The notes under the pieces: generated by a model | What the model was told of the DNA's origin: nothing | Database searches by the model: none | Seen by the model: only the letters and a program-made list of their open reading frames with translations | Shown here: one piece after another, positions 1 to 11,283 of the stretch | Layout: each line of letters begins with the position of its first letter | How positions within the stretch are numbered: position 1 is the first letter of the stretch | Assembly: GCA_963971425.1 (NCBI GenBank) | Contig: OZ020526.1 | Location: 2,322,180-2,386,179, forward strand | DNA: 64,000 nucleotides | DNA from: Bryoerythrophyllum caledonicum | Taxonomy: Eukaryota; Streptophyta; Bryopsida; Pottiales; Pottiaceae | Direction: 5' to 3' | Made by a program: the position numbers and the translations under genes

Positions 1-530
1 AAGTAACCATAAGATCCTCTTCAAGCATAGCCAAATAATAAGAAAGCCAATTCTTGTGTACTTTGGACATGGTTTGGGCCTCCATCTACTCCAAAAAGTG
101 CTACGCTTGGGGGCTGAAATTAGTCGGACAGACCCCACTTTTTGGAGTTTTTGAGAAAATACACCTTGATTGAAAATCCACTTCCAAAAATGGTGCACCT
201 TCCAAATGTGTGTTGTGCCTTCCTCTTCGGCAATATACCCGGCTAGGCGCACACCCGTATACCCGGTGCACATCCGATACCGCCCAAGGTGATCCTATAT
301 CCGTCCTCCCGACTACTTCGAATTCTGCTAGGATGAGGGCTTCCTCCTAGGAGTCAGAAACAAAAATGAGGCACTAGAATCCAGAACAAAAAACAAGCTT
401 TGGAGTTTGCTCACATTTCGTGGAATCACCAAAAACCAGACCCTAGAGTTCAAAAATCATACCATAAAATTCAAGGAAAATTCAAGTGAACATGAGAAGT
501 ATTCAACAGAAAATAAGATGAAAAGTAGGA
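1..530. other. Intergenic DNA with one short inverted repeat
   Basis: No coding region is recognisable. A perfect 12-bp inverted repeat (CTCCAAAAAGTG at 89-100, complement at 136-147) could form a hairpin with a loop of about 35 nt. Nothing else stands out. Confidence 0.5.
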
Positions 531-534
531 ATAA

Positions 535-1714
535 CCCCTAAAGGCCCTTGAGACCCGATTCGGGTCGCAGCACTTCTGGGCAGGCTATTCTAAGGTTTCA
601 GAATTTTATTATTTTCTGAAATTTTTACTCCATGTACCTCTCAACGACAGCTTTCCAATGGCGCAAATTTCAAAAGCATTTGGAGTTACGATGCAAAAGT
701 TATGAATTTTAGAAGAATCTGCTCTAAATCCGAGCTGCCAATAACCAATGGAAATCTCCCATTTTCTGCCCAAGTTGCCCGTCATTCAATAGGGCAGAGA
801 GTGACAAGACAAATTTTCAAAGGGTGGGCGCTTGCAAAATGATGGGCCCAATATTTTTTCATCCATACACATTAGTGACGGTTTTCATCGAATAGAAAAT
901 TTTCATCTAAGTAACCATTTCCATCTAAAGAGGTTGCTGATTTTTTTCATCCAAATGACAATTATCATCTAGAGCTTAGTTTTCATCCAAAATACATGTT
1001 TATCCATATAAAATATTTCATCCCATCTTCATTATTCATCCAAACTTAATAAATTTCATCCAATATCTATGACGTGGCAAGGGGTCCATCCACTGGACCC
1101 CCTATTACCAAAATTGCCCTTTGAAATAAAAACAAAATATACAATTTACAGTTCGAAAAATTCTAGGAATTTGAGATCTACTCAGATTGCATTGAAATTT
1201 TTTGTGGTTCTTTCCCTCATTCACTTCAACATATCTACCGTTCGGATTTCCAATTGGACATTTTTAGATTACCCTTTAAGTAGTTTTAATTTTGGAGAAT
1301 GTAAGGCGATTTCAGCACACCCCCTTTCGTAAAATCAAGGATTTTTTTGCCTTTCTAAGCCCGTATGAGGCTCAAAATTTGTGAGCTTAAATCTAACTTC
1401 CATACCTAAAGAAATTGATGATCCTCCATAAATCAAATGTGTTTGCAAAGTATAGTTTTTGGGCATCAAAACTTAGGTATACTCACGGGGCAGTGTCAAA
1501 AAAAACTTTTACAGTGACTTCAAACGTTATAACCTCGCAATATGTACGGTGGATTGTCCTCAAAATTGGTATAAACCTTTTTGAATAAGGTAATTACAAG
1601 ATCTTACGGTTAAATATTCAATTTCATGTCTAAATTTAGAAATAAGTAGGTTTCTATCAATAGGGGTATGTTTTTGGCAATTTTGGCTCCAAAAACACCA
1701 AGGGCCTTTAGGGG
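535..1714. mobile_element. Non-autonomous piggyBac-like TIR element (MITE-like)
   Basis: The ends are perfect 16-bp inverted repeats, CCCCTAAAGGCCCTTG at 535-550 and its complement at 1699-1714. Both ends are flanked by the direct repeat ATAA (531-534 and 1715-1718). The CCC-starting terminus beside a TTAA-like 4-bp target duplication resembles piggyBac elements. The interior is AT-rich with no credible ORF, so it would depend on a transposase supplied elsewhere. The first ~100 bp also match, inverted, the sequence at about 12965-13071. Confidence 0.7.
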
Positions 1715-1718
1715 ATAA

Positions 1719-2465
1719 GAAATAAATGTAAAAATTTCTACTTACTTGGGAAAAAAATCCCTATTTCCGTTGTGAAAAGCGTGAGTTATGATGGCAATCT
1801 CCGTGGTGTAGCCAAATATTCCCCCAATTCTTACACAAATATTGTAAGTGGTTTTTTTGACTTACAATAATTGCAAATATGAACGCAAACAAATAACAGT
1901 AATTTTGAATGTTCTGATCTCACAAATGGAGAAGATCCAACAAGTGAAATTTTGAACAATTCTTCTAAATAAAGTTTGGTACAAAAACTTGTAGTTGGAA
2001 GTCTGAAAATAGTAAAAAATTGGTCTATACCCTCGGGAGTACATAGAGGCAGAAGATGGTAATTTTGAGATTTGAAGCTCCAAGACATTGAGGATTTTTC
2101 TAGGTTATGATCTCAAATCTGGTGCACATGTCAGGGTTGAAATTTGAATCAGTATTTTTTTGTTATAATCATCTTTGAGATCATATGGTTCAAATTACAA
2201 AAAATCCATGTTTCAATGAACACATAGTGGTAGAAAATTGTAGTTTTGTAATTTCAAGCTTCTAAGAGCACAATAAATTCTTGAGGACAATTTTCAAATG
2301 TTATAATCTCAAAAATGATGCACATCCTGTAGATGAAATGTACAACAATACTTCTAGATAGATTTAGATAAAAGATCCTATGCTTGAAAGCTTAAAAATT
2401 GTTAAGAGTCTGATTCATGCATCTATCCATGCATGGAGGTCAAAAATTGCACTTTACAAATCAAT
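1719..2465. other. AT-rich non-coding stretch
   Basis: Only short ORFs in low-complexity AT-rich sequence. Loosely repeated phrases (for example 'gttataatctcaaa' variants near 2110 and 2300) suggest degraded repeats. No gene is supported. Confidence 0.4.
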
Positions 2466-2468
2466 TAT

Positions 2469-4082
2469 TCATTTTTTCTGTTGACTTTCACTATCTAGGT
2501 GATCAATATAATCTATCCAAGTGATAGGTGTTTCACTTGTTAGTTGATTTGATAGCCTTTCACGGATTGCCGATTTGTTCACAAGGGCTAGGCCCAATTT
2601 GAAATTATTAGTTGATAGTGAATTGGCATCGAACCGTAGCGTTCCGTGGCTGACATATTTGCTAAATATAAATATACCTGCTCCATTATTATTTTGAAGT
2701 TTCATGCAGTGTTGAAAGATTCCGAAATCGCCTCCTTGCAGATGTCCTTCTGTAAATCAGCATATAAATGAACAATCCAAGTCGTTTTTATCAATATGTG
2801 ACTTTGTAAAAGAATTCTTTGACAAGTGCAATTGGTGCACTTTTGTTGGATATGCTTTCAACCCAATTGCAATACAATCCATATGTTGAAATTGATGAGC
2901 AAAAAACTCTTTTACAGGAGCTCCAAATAAATCTAACGCCTTCCACATTGCCGTTGCAATAGAATTTCCTGTGCCCCTCAAGGAACGTTTTGTGTGTTCA
3001 GACATGTTTTTACGATCATACTGAACGATATCTCCTTTTGACTTTTCTCCTGCATGGGCAACATAGCCGTGGCCTACAGACTTATAAACACCTCGTTTTG
3101 GGTCTTTTTGATTAGATTTTCCTACAAACGGAGCGGTCTAATAATATATATCTGCGGCCTCTAATGTTCTTTGATATTCAACATCGTTGTCCCATATTTT
3201 TGGGATATAAATAAATAAAATCTCTTTCAATGATATATTTTTTGGATCCAATATTTTATTGTTGATTATAGTATTTCCATCCAGCAATAATACAGCAGTT
3301 GATGTTATTGGTTGCAAATGATTATTTTCATATATACTTTCCCAACTTTTCTCAAACTTTTTGTTCTTCCAATATGGCTCTTCTTCATTTGTGGTATCAG
3401 CTCGAATGTTCGTGTAGCTAACGATTACTTGCATATCTATATTTATGTTGAATGCCTTAAGAATGGATAGTTCCAACAATCCTTTTCTCGCCAATAAACA
3501 TTGGAAAATTTTGTATGGAACATGTTTCTTTTTCTTTTTCTTTTTTTCACTTTTTTCTTTCAAAAATTTCTTCAAGCAGAAAAAGGTTTGATGGAAGTCT
3601 TCAAGTCTAGTTATTTCGATGTCTCTGGTAATAGACGTATCAAAAATAAACCTTGTATGCTTTGCAAAATCAGGATCTAGTGTCGGTTCACATATAGAGC
3701 AACGTAAAGATTTTTGCGCACAATCATGGCATAGTTTGTGGCAATAATGGACGTAAATCTGTTGTTTTGTTATGGTCATGTCTACCCTAGATGAAGGATT
3801 GGTAAATATATTTTTGAAATACGGCCACGTTAGGGTTTTTCTACAAGGTATGACATATAACTGGTCAAATGCTTTGTTAGTGTGCCCTACAGTTTTACAA
3901 CCTCTACTCTTTGAATCGTATATCAACTCCAGGATTTGCTGATCTTCTATAAAATTTAAGGCAATAACTTGTCCTACTCTAGGTTTTTTTGCACTAGGTT
4001 GCACAAGCTCAGCCATCTTCAGAATATAAGGCAATAAATATCTCGATATATTTTGATAATTATATGTGTTTACTCTATACAA
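2469..4082 (-). pseudogene. 2-oxoglutarate/Fe(II) dioxygenase-like gene with two in-frame stops
   Basis: One continuous minus-strand frame runs from the ATG at 4082 to a TGA at 2469, broken only by TAG (3138-3140) and TGA (2757-2759). The N-terminal 314 residues carry a basic KKKKKKK run and a Cys cluster (C114, C118, C121, C128, C131) that looks zinc-binding. Past the first stop lies a stretch with an HxD motif (SHIDKND, near 2790-2798), then GGDFG, then a distal histidine in SHGTLRF (near 2646-2648). That order (HxD, Gly-rich strand, distal His) is typical of the 2OG-Fe(II) dioxygenase fold, and most resembles the TET/JBP-like group that travels with transposons. The family assignment is inference. 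With only two stops in about 1.6 kb the copy is a recent pseudogene or a readthrough/assembly case. Confidence 0.55.
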
Positions 4083-4297
4083 TAATAATATATTATTTTG
4101 TAAATAGTATTTATAGCTAACTCCTACAAGCTTTTACTTTTTTTTGCTATAATAATAAATTTACAATGTAAGTATCAGTTTGAATTTATAAAAATAAAAA
4201 AAATTGTCTAAAATTATTAAAAAGTAAAAGTATGTTCAATTTCGTGTTGAAAGTAAAAGAGAAAAACACAAAGACGAAAAGACGAAGACATTGTTGT

Positions 4298-4590
4298 AGG
4301 AGCCCCAACAGCTGTTGTTGAGACTTCAGAAGCTATTGTTGGGGGCCCCAGCGACTGTTGCTGGGGCCCCAATAGCTATTGCTGGGGGCCCCAGCGACTG
4401 TTGCTAAGGCCCCTGAGGCTATTGCTGGGGACCCCAACAACTGTAGCTGGGGCCCCAACAGCTATTGCTGGGGGCCCCAACGGCTGTTGTTGGGGCCCCA
4501 GGAGCTATTGCTGGGGGCCCTAGCCACTGTTGTTGGGGCCCCTTTAGTTGTTGTTGGGGACCCTAATTATTGTTGTTGAGGTCCCAATTA
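4298..4590. repeat. 21-bp GGGGCCCC-containing minisatellite
   Basis: About 14 imperfect units of 21-22 bp alternate a GGGGCCCC palindrome with an AACAGCTGTT/AATAGCTATT palindrome. Each unit is nearly self-complementary. Because 21 is a multiple of three, the array reads open as a 7-residue peptide repeat, which is most likely incidental. It is a sharp GC island in AT-rich flanks. Confidence 0.85.
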
Positions 4591-5415
4591 GTGCGGATGG
4601 GGCATAGTATGGAATTCAATATGCAACCCAGTTTAGAAGAACTGATCTTTAAAAAAAACTTCGCAACTGCGTGTAGGTTATTGAAGTGTGGGCAACACCA
4701 GAAGCTTTTGCTAGACAATCTTTTTCACATGAAATTTTCACATGCTAAATTGTAAGCACGAATTTTTAAAAATCTACAGTAGTGATCTTCGACATGAAAG
4801 CGACCCCAAATGAAACATGTTAGTTGAAAATCTACACACTACAGCTTGAAGACATCATAACTTGGAATTGGATTCGCAGCCATGTAACTGCCTATCCTCC
4901 TTAGAAACTTAATTCGATGCGAAGCCATGTCTGCCTATCCTCCTTAGTAAGTAGTTTGAGATTTGGAGTGAATTATGATCAGTCGCGCAGGTGTCACTTA
5001 TTATTCCCTTTCTTTGACTTGCACACAAGTGTAACCAATATATTGCAGAAAGCAATGACGACCCAATAGACTAGGTCTTTTGTTTGAGATTCTTGTTTGG
5101 GTTTTGGGTCATGCTGGATGCACTCCGTGAAAGTTGGAGACAATTTTAGTATATCTAGCCAGGAGATGCGAGTTAACACTACTGTAGTTGAAGATCTTCA
5201 TTCCAAAAGGTGTAACTCCTACTAAACTTTAAAAAGAAACATGAGACATTGTACTACGTCACATATAAAGAATGTGTAAAACAAGACTCAACAAGACTTA
5301 GACCGTTGGATTAAAGATTCTTCAACTAAAATTGTTCAATTTGAGGTCATACCATAATCTGAAGCTTATCAATTCGTAAGTCTTACAAAACCCTAACTTT
5401 TGAGTATGAAATTAC

Positions 5416-5661
5416 CTGGGAATAGCAACTACTGAACAAGCTCATAGCCGTTTTGATGACCCCGAATTTTGTCTCCAACGGCCGTCTTGGTCGATCTCCC
5501 TCCGGTCGATTCTCATTGTAATGGTCTTTAATACGCTCCCAAAAATTTATCAGACGCTGCTGATTGCCGACAATCTGATCTTGTGAGACATGCAAGAAAG
5601 ACCTGCAAATTTGAACTTCTTCCTCTCTACTATAAAGCACACCCTTAGTTCCCTCTGCCAT
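5416..5661 (-). CDS. First exon of a Myb/SANT-like (NAM-associated type) protein
   Basis: An ATG at 5661 opens 82 codons ending at a consensus donor (CAG|GTAATT at 5416/5415). The peptide (EEEVQICRSFLHVSQD, then FWERIKDHYNENRP, then KFGVIKTAMSLFSSCYSQ) follows the trihelix/Myb-like pattern of plant proteins often linked with PIF/Harbinger transposons: Glu-rich start, W/F spacing, FW-R-I, then the final helix. No matching downstream exon could be identified below 5383, so this is probably a truncated or captured exon. It is not the 5' part of the piggyBac gene, which starts at 10205. Confidence 0.5.
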
Positions 5662-5839
5662 AATGATTTCTCAAGAAATTGTAGAAGAAAAAAACAGAAC
5701 CCTAAAACAATAGATACGCATAGTACTGTAATCTACATACAAGAAGCTGAGCTCTACAACACCCACAAAGCGGCGCTCAAAAATTACAAAAATATGCTAA
5801 AAAATTACCACAAATTTGCTACAGTGAATGTAATTTGCA

Positions 5840-6249
5840 AGCTTATCTAGAGAAATACGCCATTAAGACGCCATTAAGGAGGTCAATTTTGCCCAATCGC
5901 AGTCGACCAAGCTTGTAGCTCCGCCCTTTGCGCTCGCTGCAGCGGAGTGCACGGAGACAGGCTGGGAGGCCGCCCGGCGATGCCGCTCTGTCTCGACTGC
6001 GAAGCGGTAGGGCAGAAAAGCAAACCTCCACCCCGTCATCAACCGGTGCTGGGTACGGGTGGCCATGCTCTCACGGAATGAGAACTTCAAACCCATCATC
6101 CTCATAATATTCTCATGAAAAAAAAAAATTTAATATTTGCTCCTCTCACTCCCGGGAAACTATTTGAATGATGTTGATAACAAGAAGTAAAAATTGTATA
6201 GAAAATCACTCATATAATCACATTATAAAGTATTTCTTACACAATCCTA
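5840..6249. other. 3' flank of the piggyBac gene, partly GC-rich
   Basis: Downstream of the transposase stop. 5900-6060 is GC-rich with an open minus-strand frame but no recognisable motif. Two TTAA-like sites (near 5870-5880) occur, but no piggyBac terminus adjoins them. Confidence 0.35.
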
Positions 6250-9200
6250 TCACCGAAGTAGTCGCTCGTGCACTTGTTGGAAACAACCAGTTCCAAGGCA
6301 CATAAATTGACTTTCACACTGAAAACAAAAACTGTGTGTGCGATTGCCACACACCACACACTGCCGTCGCATGTCACCATTTGTAGACGGCATGTGACAC
6401 CGTGGCTGATGAGCCATAGCTGCGTTGCGGGCTTCATTTCGTCGTGGCCACCTCTCCAACAACGCATCACACAATGCAGTCTGGAACTGCAAGTGTGAAA
6501 GCGGCTGCCTAGCCGGGTCCGGTGTGGTCCTACATATATGCAAATACATCAAATACATATTTACAGTAGAAATGTCTAAAAGGGTATTGAAAATCTTGTG
6601 CCACCACTTGTGGCTCCGCGTCTGGCAAGTGTATGAAGATCGAAGCTGATCCGCCACGTCTACCCCACGCATATGCGTAGTGTACTCTAGCAATACCGGA
6701 GATGTCGGTATTTGATGACGCACTGCTCCCGTCCTACGTGGAACCGTCGGCATCGGTGTATCCGAAAGCGCTACCGGAAGAGCGTGGGTGGACAGCAACA
6801 ACACTGGACGCTTGTCCTTCCACATCACGCAACAAATGCCCCTGGAGTCGTGCATCTCCCACTGAAGGTGCCCCTGCTCCCTCCGCTTCCACGCTGCCAC
6901 ATCTGCCAAACGCGGAGGAAGGCCAATTCTATTCAAGCGCACCGTACCTGTGGAATAATAATATGAAGTTTAGATTATAGCATCTCAAAAAAAAATTCTA
7001 ATAAACAATTTATACAATACAAAGAATAAATTTATTATAGAAAAAGAGTATTGAAACAGAAGAGGACAAGAAAGAACAAAGAAATGAAGTAGATGAAACA
7101 AATAGGACAAAACACAACCCATAACCCATAATGGAATTATAAGTTACAAACACAATACAAAAATCGAGAATATTAGAAGTACAGTTTACCTGTAGCATAA
7201 ATGGATTTTTCTGCCAAATCCAGAAACAAATGAATGGAACAAAAGTAATTGTCCATTACCAGGCAATGTCCCCTCCCCTCCAACCCAGCCAAAAGTTTCA
7301 TAACAACTTCATGCGCAGCGGTCGCTTCTCCACGGACAATTGGAACACCGTGCGCATCAAAGTTTTTCCCACAATAAACCTGGAAATTATAAATAAACTT
7401 AGACACAGAATCAGCTAACACCCAGAATTTGATACCCCACTTCTCCGGCTTCTTTGGCATATATTGTCGTATAGGGCAGTACGATCCTTTGTACCTGGAA
7501 AATGAAACAAGAAATCAAGAAAATGAAGTAGAAAACAATAACTACAAACTATGGAATGCAAAAGAGGAATGGGAAGGATAAAAATCAAACAAGAATCATT
7601 TTGGAGAGAATTGAAAGAACCTTCTAAATAGAAACAAAATTCTAAACTACATAACATGAAGTAGAAAACAATAAAATAGAAAACCATGAAATGCAAAAGA
7701 AGAATTGGAAAGGAGAAAAAAAAACAATAAGCATTTTGAAGAAAATTGAACAAACTTTCTAAATAGAAACAAAATTCTAAACTACATAACATGAAGTAGA
7801 AAACAATAAAACAAATAACCATAAGATGCAAAAAAAGAATTGAAAAAGAAAAGAAAAGAAAAAACAATAAGCATTTTGAAGTAGATTGAACAAACTTTCT
7901 AAATAAAAAAAAAAATTGAAACTAAAGAACATAAACTAGAAAACAATAAAATTAAAAACCATGAAATGCAAAAGAAGAATGGGAAGGATAAAAATCAACA
8001 TGGACAAAATGAATACAAACATTGCAAATATAAAACTGAAACTACAAGTATTTCAAAAACGTTTTAGAACAACAAGAATAAAAATAAAAAGGAATAAAAA
8101 TTAGATAAATTAAATCTAAATATCTTTCCAAACTATGTAGCCAAAAAAAAACTAATGACTACATTTACAAATAAAATGAAATATTCTTTCAAAAAATCCA
8201 AATGGACAAATAAATAGAAGGTAGAAGCCAAAAAACCTGACCATCATCTCGTCTATAGTCACGAACTTCCCCAAAGTCCATTCTCTTGTACATGCCTCGC
8301 GAATCCTATCGATCAACCACCTAGTCTGGCGACACTTGTCATATAATATGTCGCCTCGTGGAATGTGCTGATACAGTGCCGGATTGGTGATGTGTAAACA
8401 CCGTCGGAGATCAAAAAAATGGGACCGTGTCATAATATTGGAGATGACTAGGCAATTGAAAAATGATGGTTTTCTCTCCCAATAAGTCCTAACATTCGGT
8501 TGTTTCTTCAACCCCATGTACAACGTCACTGCCATGAATGCCATGAGCCCCGGAACGGTCAAATCCTCCCACCTTTGCCCTCCCATTGTACTTCCCAAAT
8601 CATCAAGCACATGTCGGGCATACCGGTTGGTTTCAATCACAATATCCAACAAAACTGTTTGTGGCCAAAATAACTCAAACAGTTGTAATATAGTTGGAAC
8701 CATGGGCAAGAACCGAGCAATTCCCATAACTCCTGCAAACTGGACTGGTGGTGGATCATAAGTTGAATTGGATTGTGACCAAGTCTCTTCTCTAAAAAGA
8801 AACTTGATTCCATTTTCATCCACTGCACGTGCACGGCCTGCAACCTCCTCATCTTCACTCTCTATTTCAACCTCCTCGTGCTCTGACACTTCACTCATAG
8901 AACCTTCACTCAATTGCTGGATAGGTTCTCGGACTCTAACCCTTCTAATCCTCACCCGTGGAACTCGTACTTCTAAAATTTCTCTCTCCACCCCTTCACC
9001 TCCCGGAACTTCTATGTCAACATTTGTATCTTGAGGTAAATCAAAAATACCTGCTAAGGTGGCGGCAAAATAGCCCACGTTGCCTCCTACACTCTCTGGC
9101 ACCACAATGTCCTCCTCATTTGCTGGAACTTCAAAAACGCAAGCATGTAGTAGCCCAGCCTCAACAGCCTGAACAACCTCATCAGTAGCAGGCACTCCTG

Positions 9201-10205
9201 TCCCAACATCGTCGGCGCCCTCCACCATGTCTTTGTCAAATGTATTTTTGGAAGCTTCCTCGCCCACTCCAATCTGGGCAGGCGCTCCCTCGCCCACACC
9301 ATCCAAACAGGAGCCACTCTCTGCCACCCTAGACGTCCCCACAATAGTTGCCCACTCTCGGCCCTCCCCACCCTCCCTATCCCCAACGGCTCCTAACATT
9401 GCCCCAGCCCCCGCCACCCCCGAGCCCTCCCCGCCCTCCCCGTCCCTTTGATCCCCGCCCTCCCCTTCCCTCTGATCCCCGCCCTCCCCTTCCCTTTGAT
9501 CCCCGCCCTCCCCTTCCCTCTGATCCCCGCCCTCCCCTTCCCTTTGATCCCCGCCCTCCCCTTCCCTCTGATCCCCGCCCTCCCCGCCCTCCTCGTCGCG
9601 GCAGTTCCCGCCCTCCCCATCCCTGTGCCTCTCAGGCCCGCCCCCGCTACTTTCTTCGCGACCCTCCCCGCCTTCCCCCTCGCCAAGTCTCATTTCAAAT
9701 TCTCTTGGCAACTCATCTTGGGCTGCCTCCTCCCCCCTATTCATTTGTCTCCTCAATCTCCTCAACTCCTCCCTTGGCATGTGTAACACTTCAGGTGGCC
9801 AACGATCTTCTTCACCCGATTCACTACCCCATGCATCTTCAAACTCTCCATCAGACACTCCTTCACAGGAAGATGTTCTCCCCCCTCTCTCTAACATTAA
9901 ACTTCCTTCATTTCTTTGCATGTATTCCTCCCAAGTGATTGTTTCCTCCAAATCTGTGTTTGCTATACTGTCATTGTTAGATTGAACGTTTTCTTGAGGT
10001 TGAGGAGATGTTGCCTCTGCTTGTGCTTGAGATGAACTTGCGTTACTTGCTGCTAGTCTCGGACTTGCTCGTGTTGGAGCTCCCGTAATCTACAACCATT
10101 TTCAAGTGTTTACATGTTTCTTTCACATTTCAAAACTTTGAAATTTGAGATCTAGAACAAAGTTACCTTCTTTTTTCTTCTTTTTGCGCCATATCGCTCT
10201 GGCAT
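6250..10205 (-). CDS. piggyBac-type transposase, four exons, 964 aa, apparently intact
   Basis: Exons, in transcript order: 10205-10167, 10089-8237, 7494-7190 and 6947-6250. All introns are GT-AG and the phases agree, giving 965 codons with no stop. The N-terminus has a basic KRRKKK patch and then a long acidic region with about seven copies of the 8-residue repeat GEGGDQRE. The DDE_Tnp_1_7 domain begins near residue 430. The three catalytic aspartates are visible: D626 in VTIDEMMVR, D712 in CLVMDNYF, and D829 in MRGVDVADQ. A C-terminal cysteine-rich domain (CVVCGNRTHSFCFQC...C...C...H) follows, as used by piggyBac to bind its ends. The length exceeds that of the insect transposase mainly because of the acidic N-terminus. 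A Met upstream (5' leader exon with acceptor near 10231) is possible, but the chosen ATG is the first in the exon that fits. It could be an active transposase or a domesticated PGBD-like gene. Confidence 0.88.
7540..8000. repeat. ~135-bp tandem repeats in a piggyBac intron
   Basis: Three to four degenerate A-rich copies, recognised by 'ttctaaatagaaacaaaattctaaac' variants near 7622, 7757 and 7893, fill the intron between exons 2 and 3 of the transposase gene. The open frames they create are low-complexity and not considered coding. Confidence 0.7.
9430..9610. repeat. 24-bp coding minisatellite
   Basis: Seven near-identical 24-bp units encode the GEGGDQRE repeats in the acidic N-terminal region of the piggyBac transposase on the minus strand. 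The opposite strand reads as a proline-rich ORF, which is a shadow. Confidence 0.85.
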
Positions 10206-10757
10206 TTCTCTCCCTTGGCGTTGATGTTCAAATCTGCAATAGCAAAGCAGAATTCTGTTTAGTTTCACAGAGTGCGAATCAGAAGGACTCTCACAACACC
10301 GAGTAGCTGCGATGTGAAACTGAACTAGCTGCATCTTGTCAGTGAGTAGCGTGGCAAGTCTCTGATGAACCACATAAATCCTTCGTCACCTGTAACTTTC
10401 TGATTTAGCTCTCAGTTGTTTTCAGTTCTTCAAGCAGATTGAGTACCATGTGAATCATGCAATCTGCTGTCTGCTCAGATGTAGGTTTTGCTCAATCATG
10501 CGGTTTGCTCAGATGTAGGTTCTCTTATGTGTGGTTTTCTCAAGAGCGAGTCCAGTTTTCTCAATGAGATCAGTATGAGGTATGTACATGTGCAGATCAC
10601 CAAGCTTGTCATGAAGACCGAAAGGTGAGGTATATACATCTGAACAAGTTACCTTGTCATCCGAGGGGAGGTATATACATGCCCTTGTTTGTTTTCAAGA
10701 GGGTCTTCTGCTATGACTCATCAACTTAGTTTCTTTTCTAGTGATCATCTAATCGGT

Positions 10758-10910
10758 TCAACTGCTACTTATCTTCAGGGTCACGAAGATCACCGTGAGG
10801 AGCACCACGTTCTGTTTGAGAAGGTGGGAGGGCTGTTTTTGCGTGAGAAGAAAGATCATGACCATGGTGACGGCCACGAGGTCTACGGGGTTTTTATTTT
10901 TCACAGCCAT
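10758..10910 (-). CDS. Small hydrophobic ORF, 50 aa, unrecognised
   Basis: An ATG-initiated ORF encodes a basic start (MAVKNKNP) and two hydrophobic stretches (DLVAVTMVMIFLL and NVVLLTVIFVTL) separated by QKQPSHLLKQ, a pattern compatible with a two-helix membrane miniprotein. It lies next to captured exon fragments, so it may itself be a fragment. No family is recognised and chance remains possible. Confidence 0.25.
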   Translation of the reverse strand: MAVKNKNPVDLVAVTMVMIFLLTQKQPSHLLKQNVVLLTVIFVTLKISSS

Positions 10911-11021
10911 AGTCCTCTAAATTGGGTTCTACAGCCCCTACACCTACCACACGCTTCAGCATGCCCGCACTCTGCTCCAAAAACCAGGCATCACCTAGGC
11001 TCCGCCTCCGCTCATCATCCA

Positions 11022-11146
11022 TTACGTCAAGATGGCCGAGATGACGCCCGCGCCCACCGTCCTGCCGCCCTCGCGGATGGCGAACCGCATCTTCTCCTCG
11101 CACGCCACCTCGTTCACCAGCTCCACCGTCAGCTTCCAGATCTACC
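11022..11146 (-). pseudogene. tufA: Last exon fragment of a plastid-type EF-Tu
   Basis: On the minus strand, an acceptor-like GTAG is followed by codons reading [16 protein letters not shown] and then [20 protein letters not shown] and a TAA stop (11022-11024). This is the C-terminal beta-barrel strand of elongation factor Tu; the [14 protein letters not shown] motif is diagnostic, and VACE-MRF is closer to plastid than mitochondrial forms. Only about 40 of some 400 residues are present and no other EF-Tu exon is nearby, so it is a gene fragment. It lies head to head with the DiT1 fragment. Confidence 0.75.
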
Positions 11147-11283
11147 ATGTGAGTTTGGCTTTTTACATTGGCTGGAGATGGTGTGATTGTCTGGCTAGGG
11201 CATGGTGTGCATTGTCTGGGTGGCTGCGATATCAGATTTGTCATGGTGTGCATTGTCTAGCTGTCTGGCTGGCTACATCACAC

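Noticed and set aside
4379-4579. 66-aa ORF with 7-residue repeats
   Set aside because: It arises from the 21-bp palindromic minisatellite, where any stop-free frame repeats.
7415-7867. 150-aa hydrophobic minus-strand ORF
   Set aside because: It reads through the A-rich tandem repeats in a transposase intron; composition is low-complexity and the frame runs across the exon 3 acceptor.
9348-9938. 196-aa proline-rich plus-strand ORF
   Set aside because: It is the complement of the 24-bp acidic repeat of the piggyBac transposase; repeat periodicity keeps all frames open.
10894-11253. 119-aa minus-strand ORF across the EF-Tu fragment
   Set aside because: It is in a different frame from the EF-Tu peptide; the conserved RFAIREGG motif sits in the other frame.
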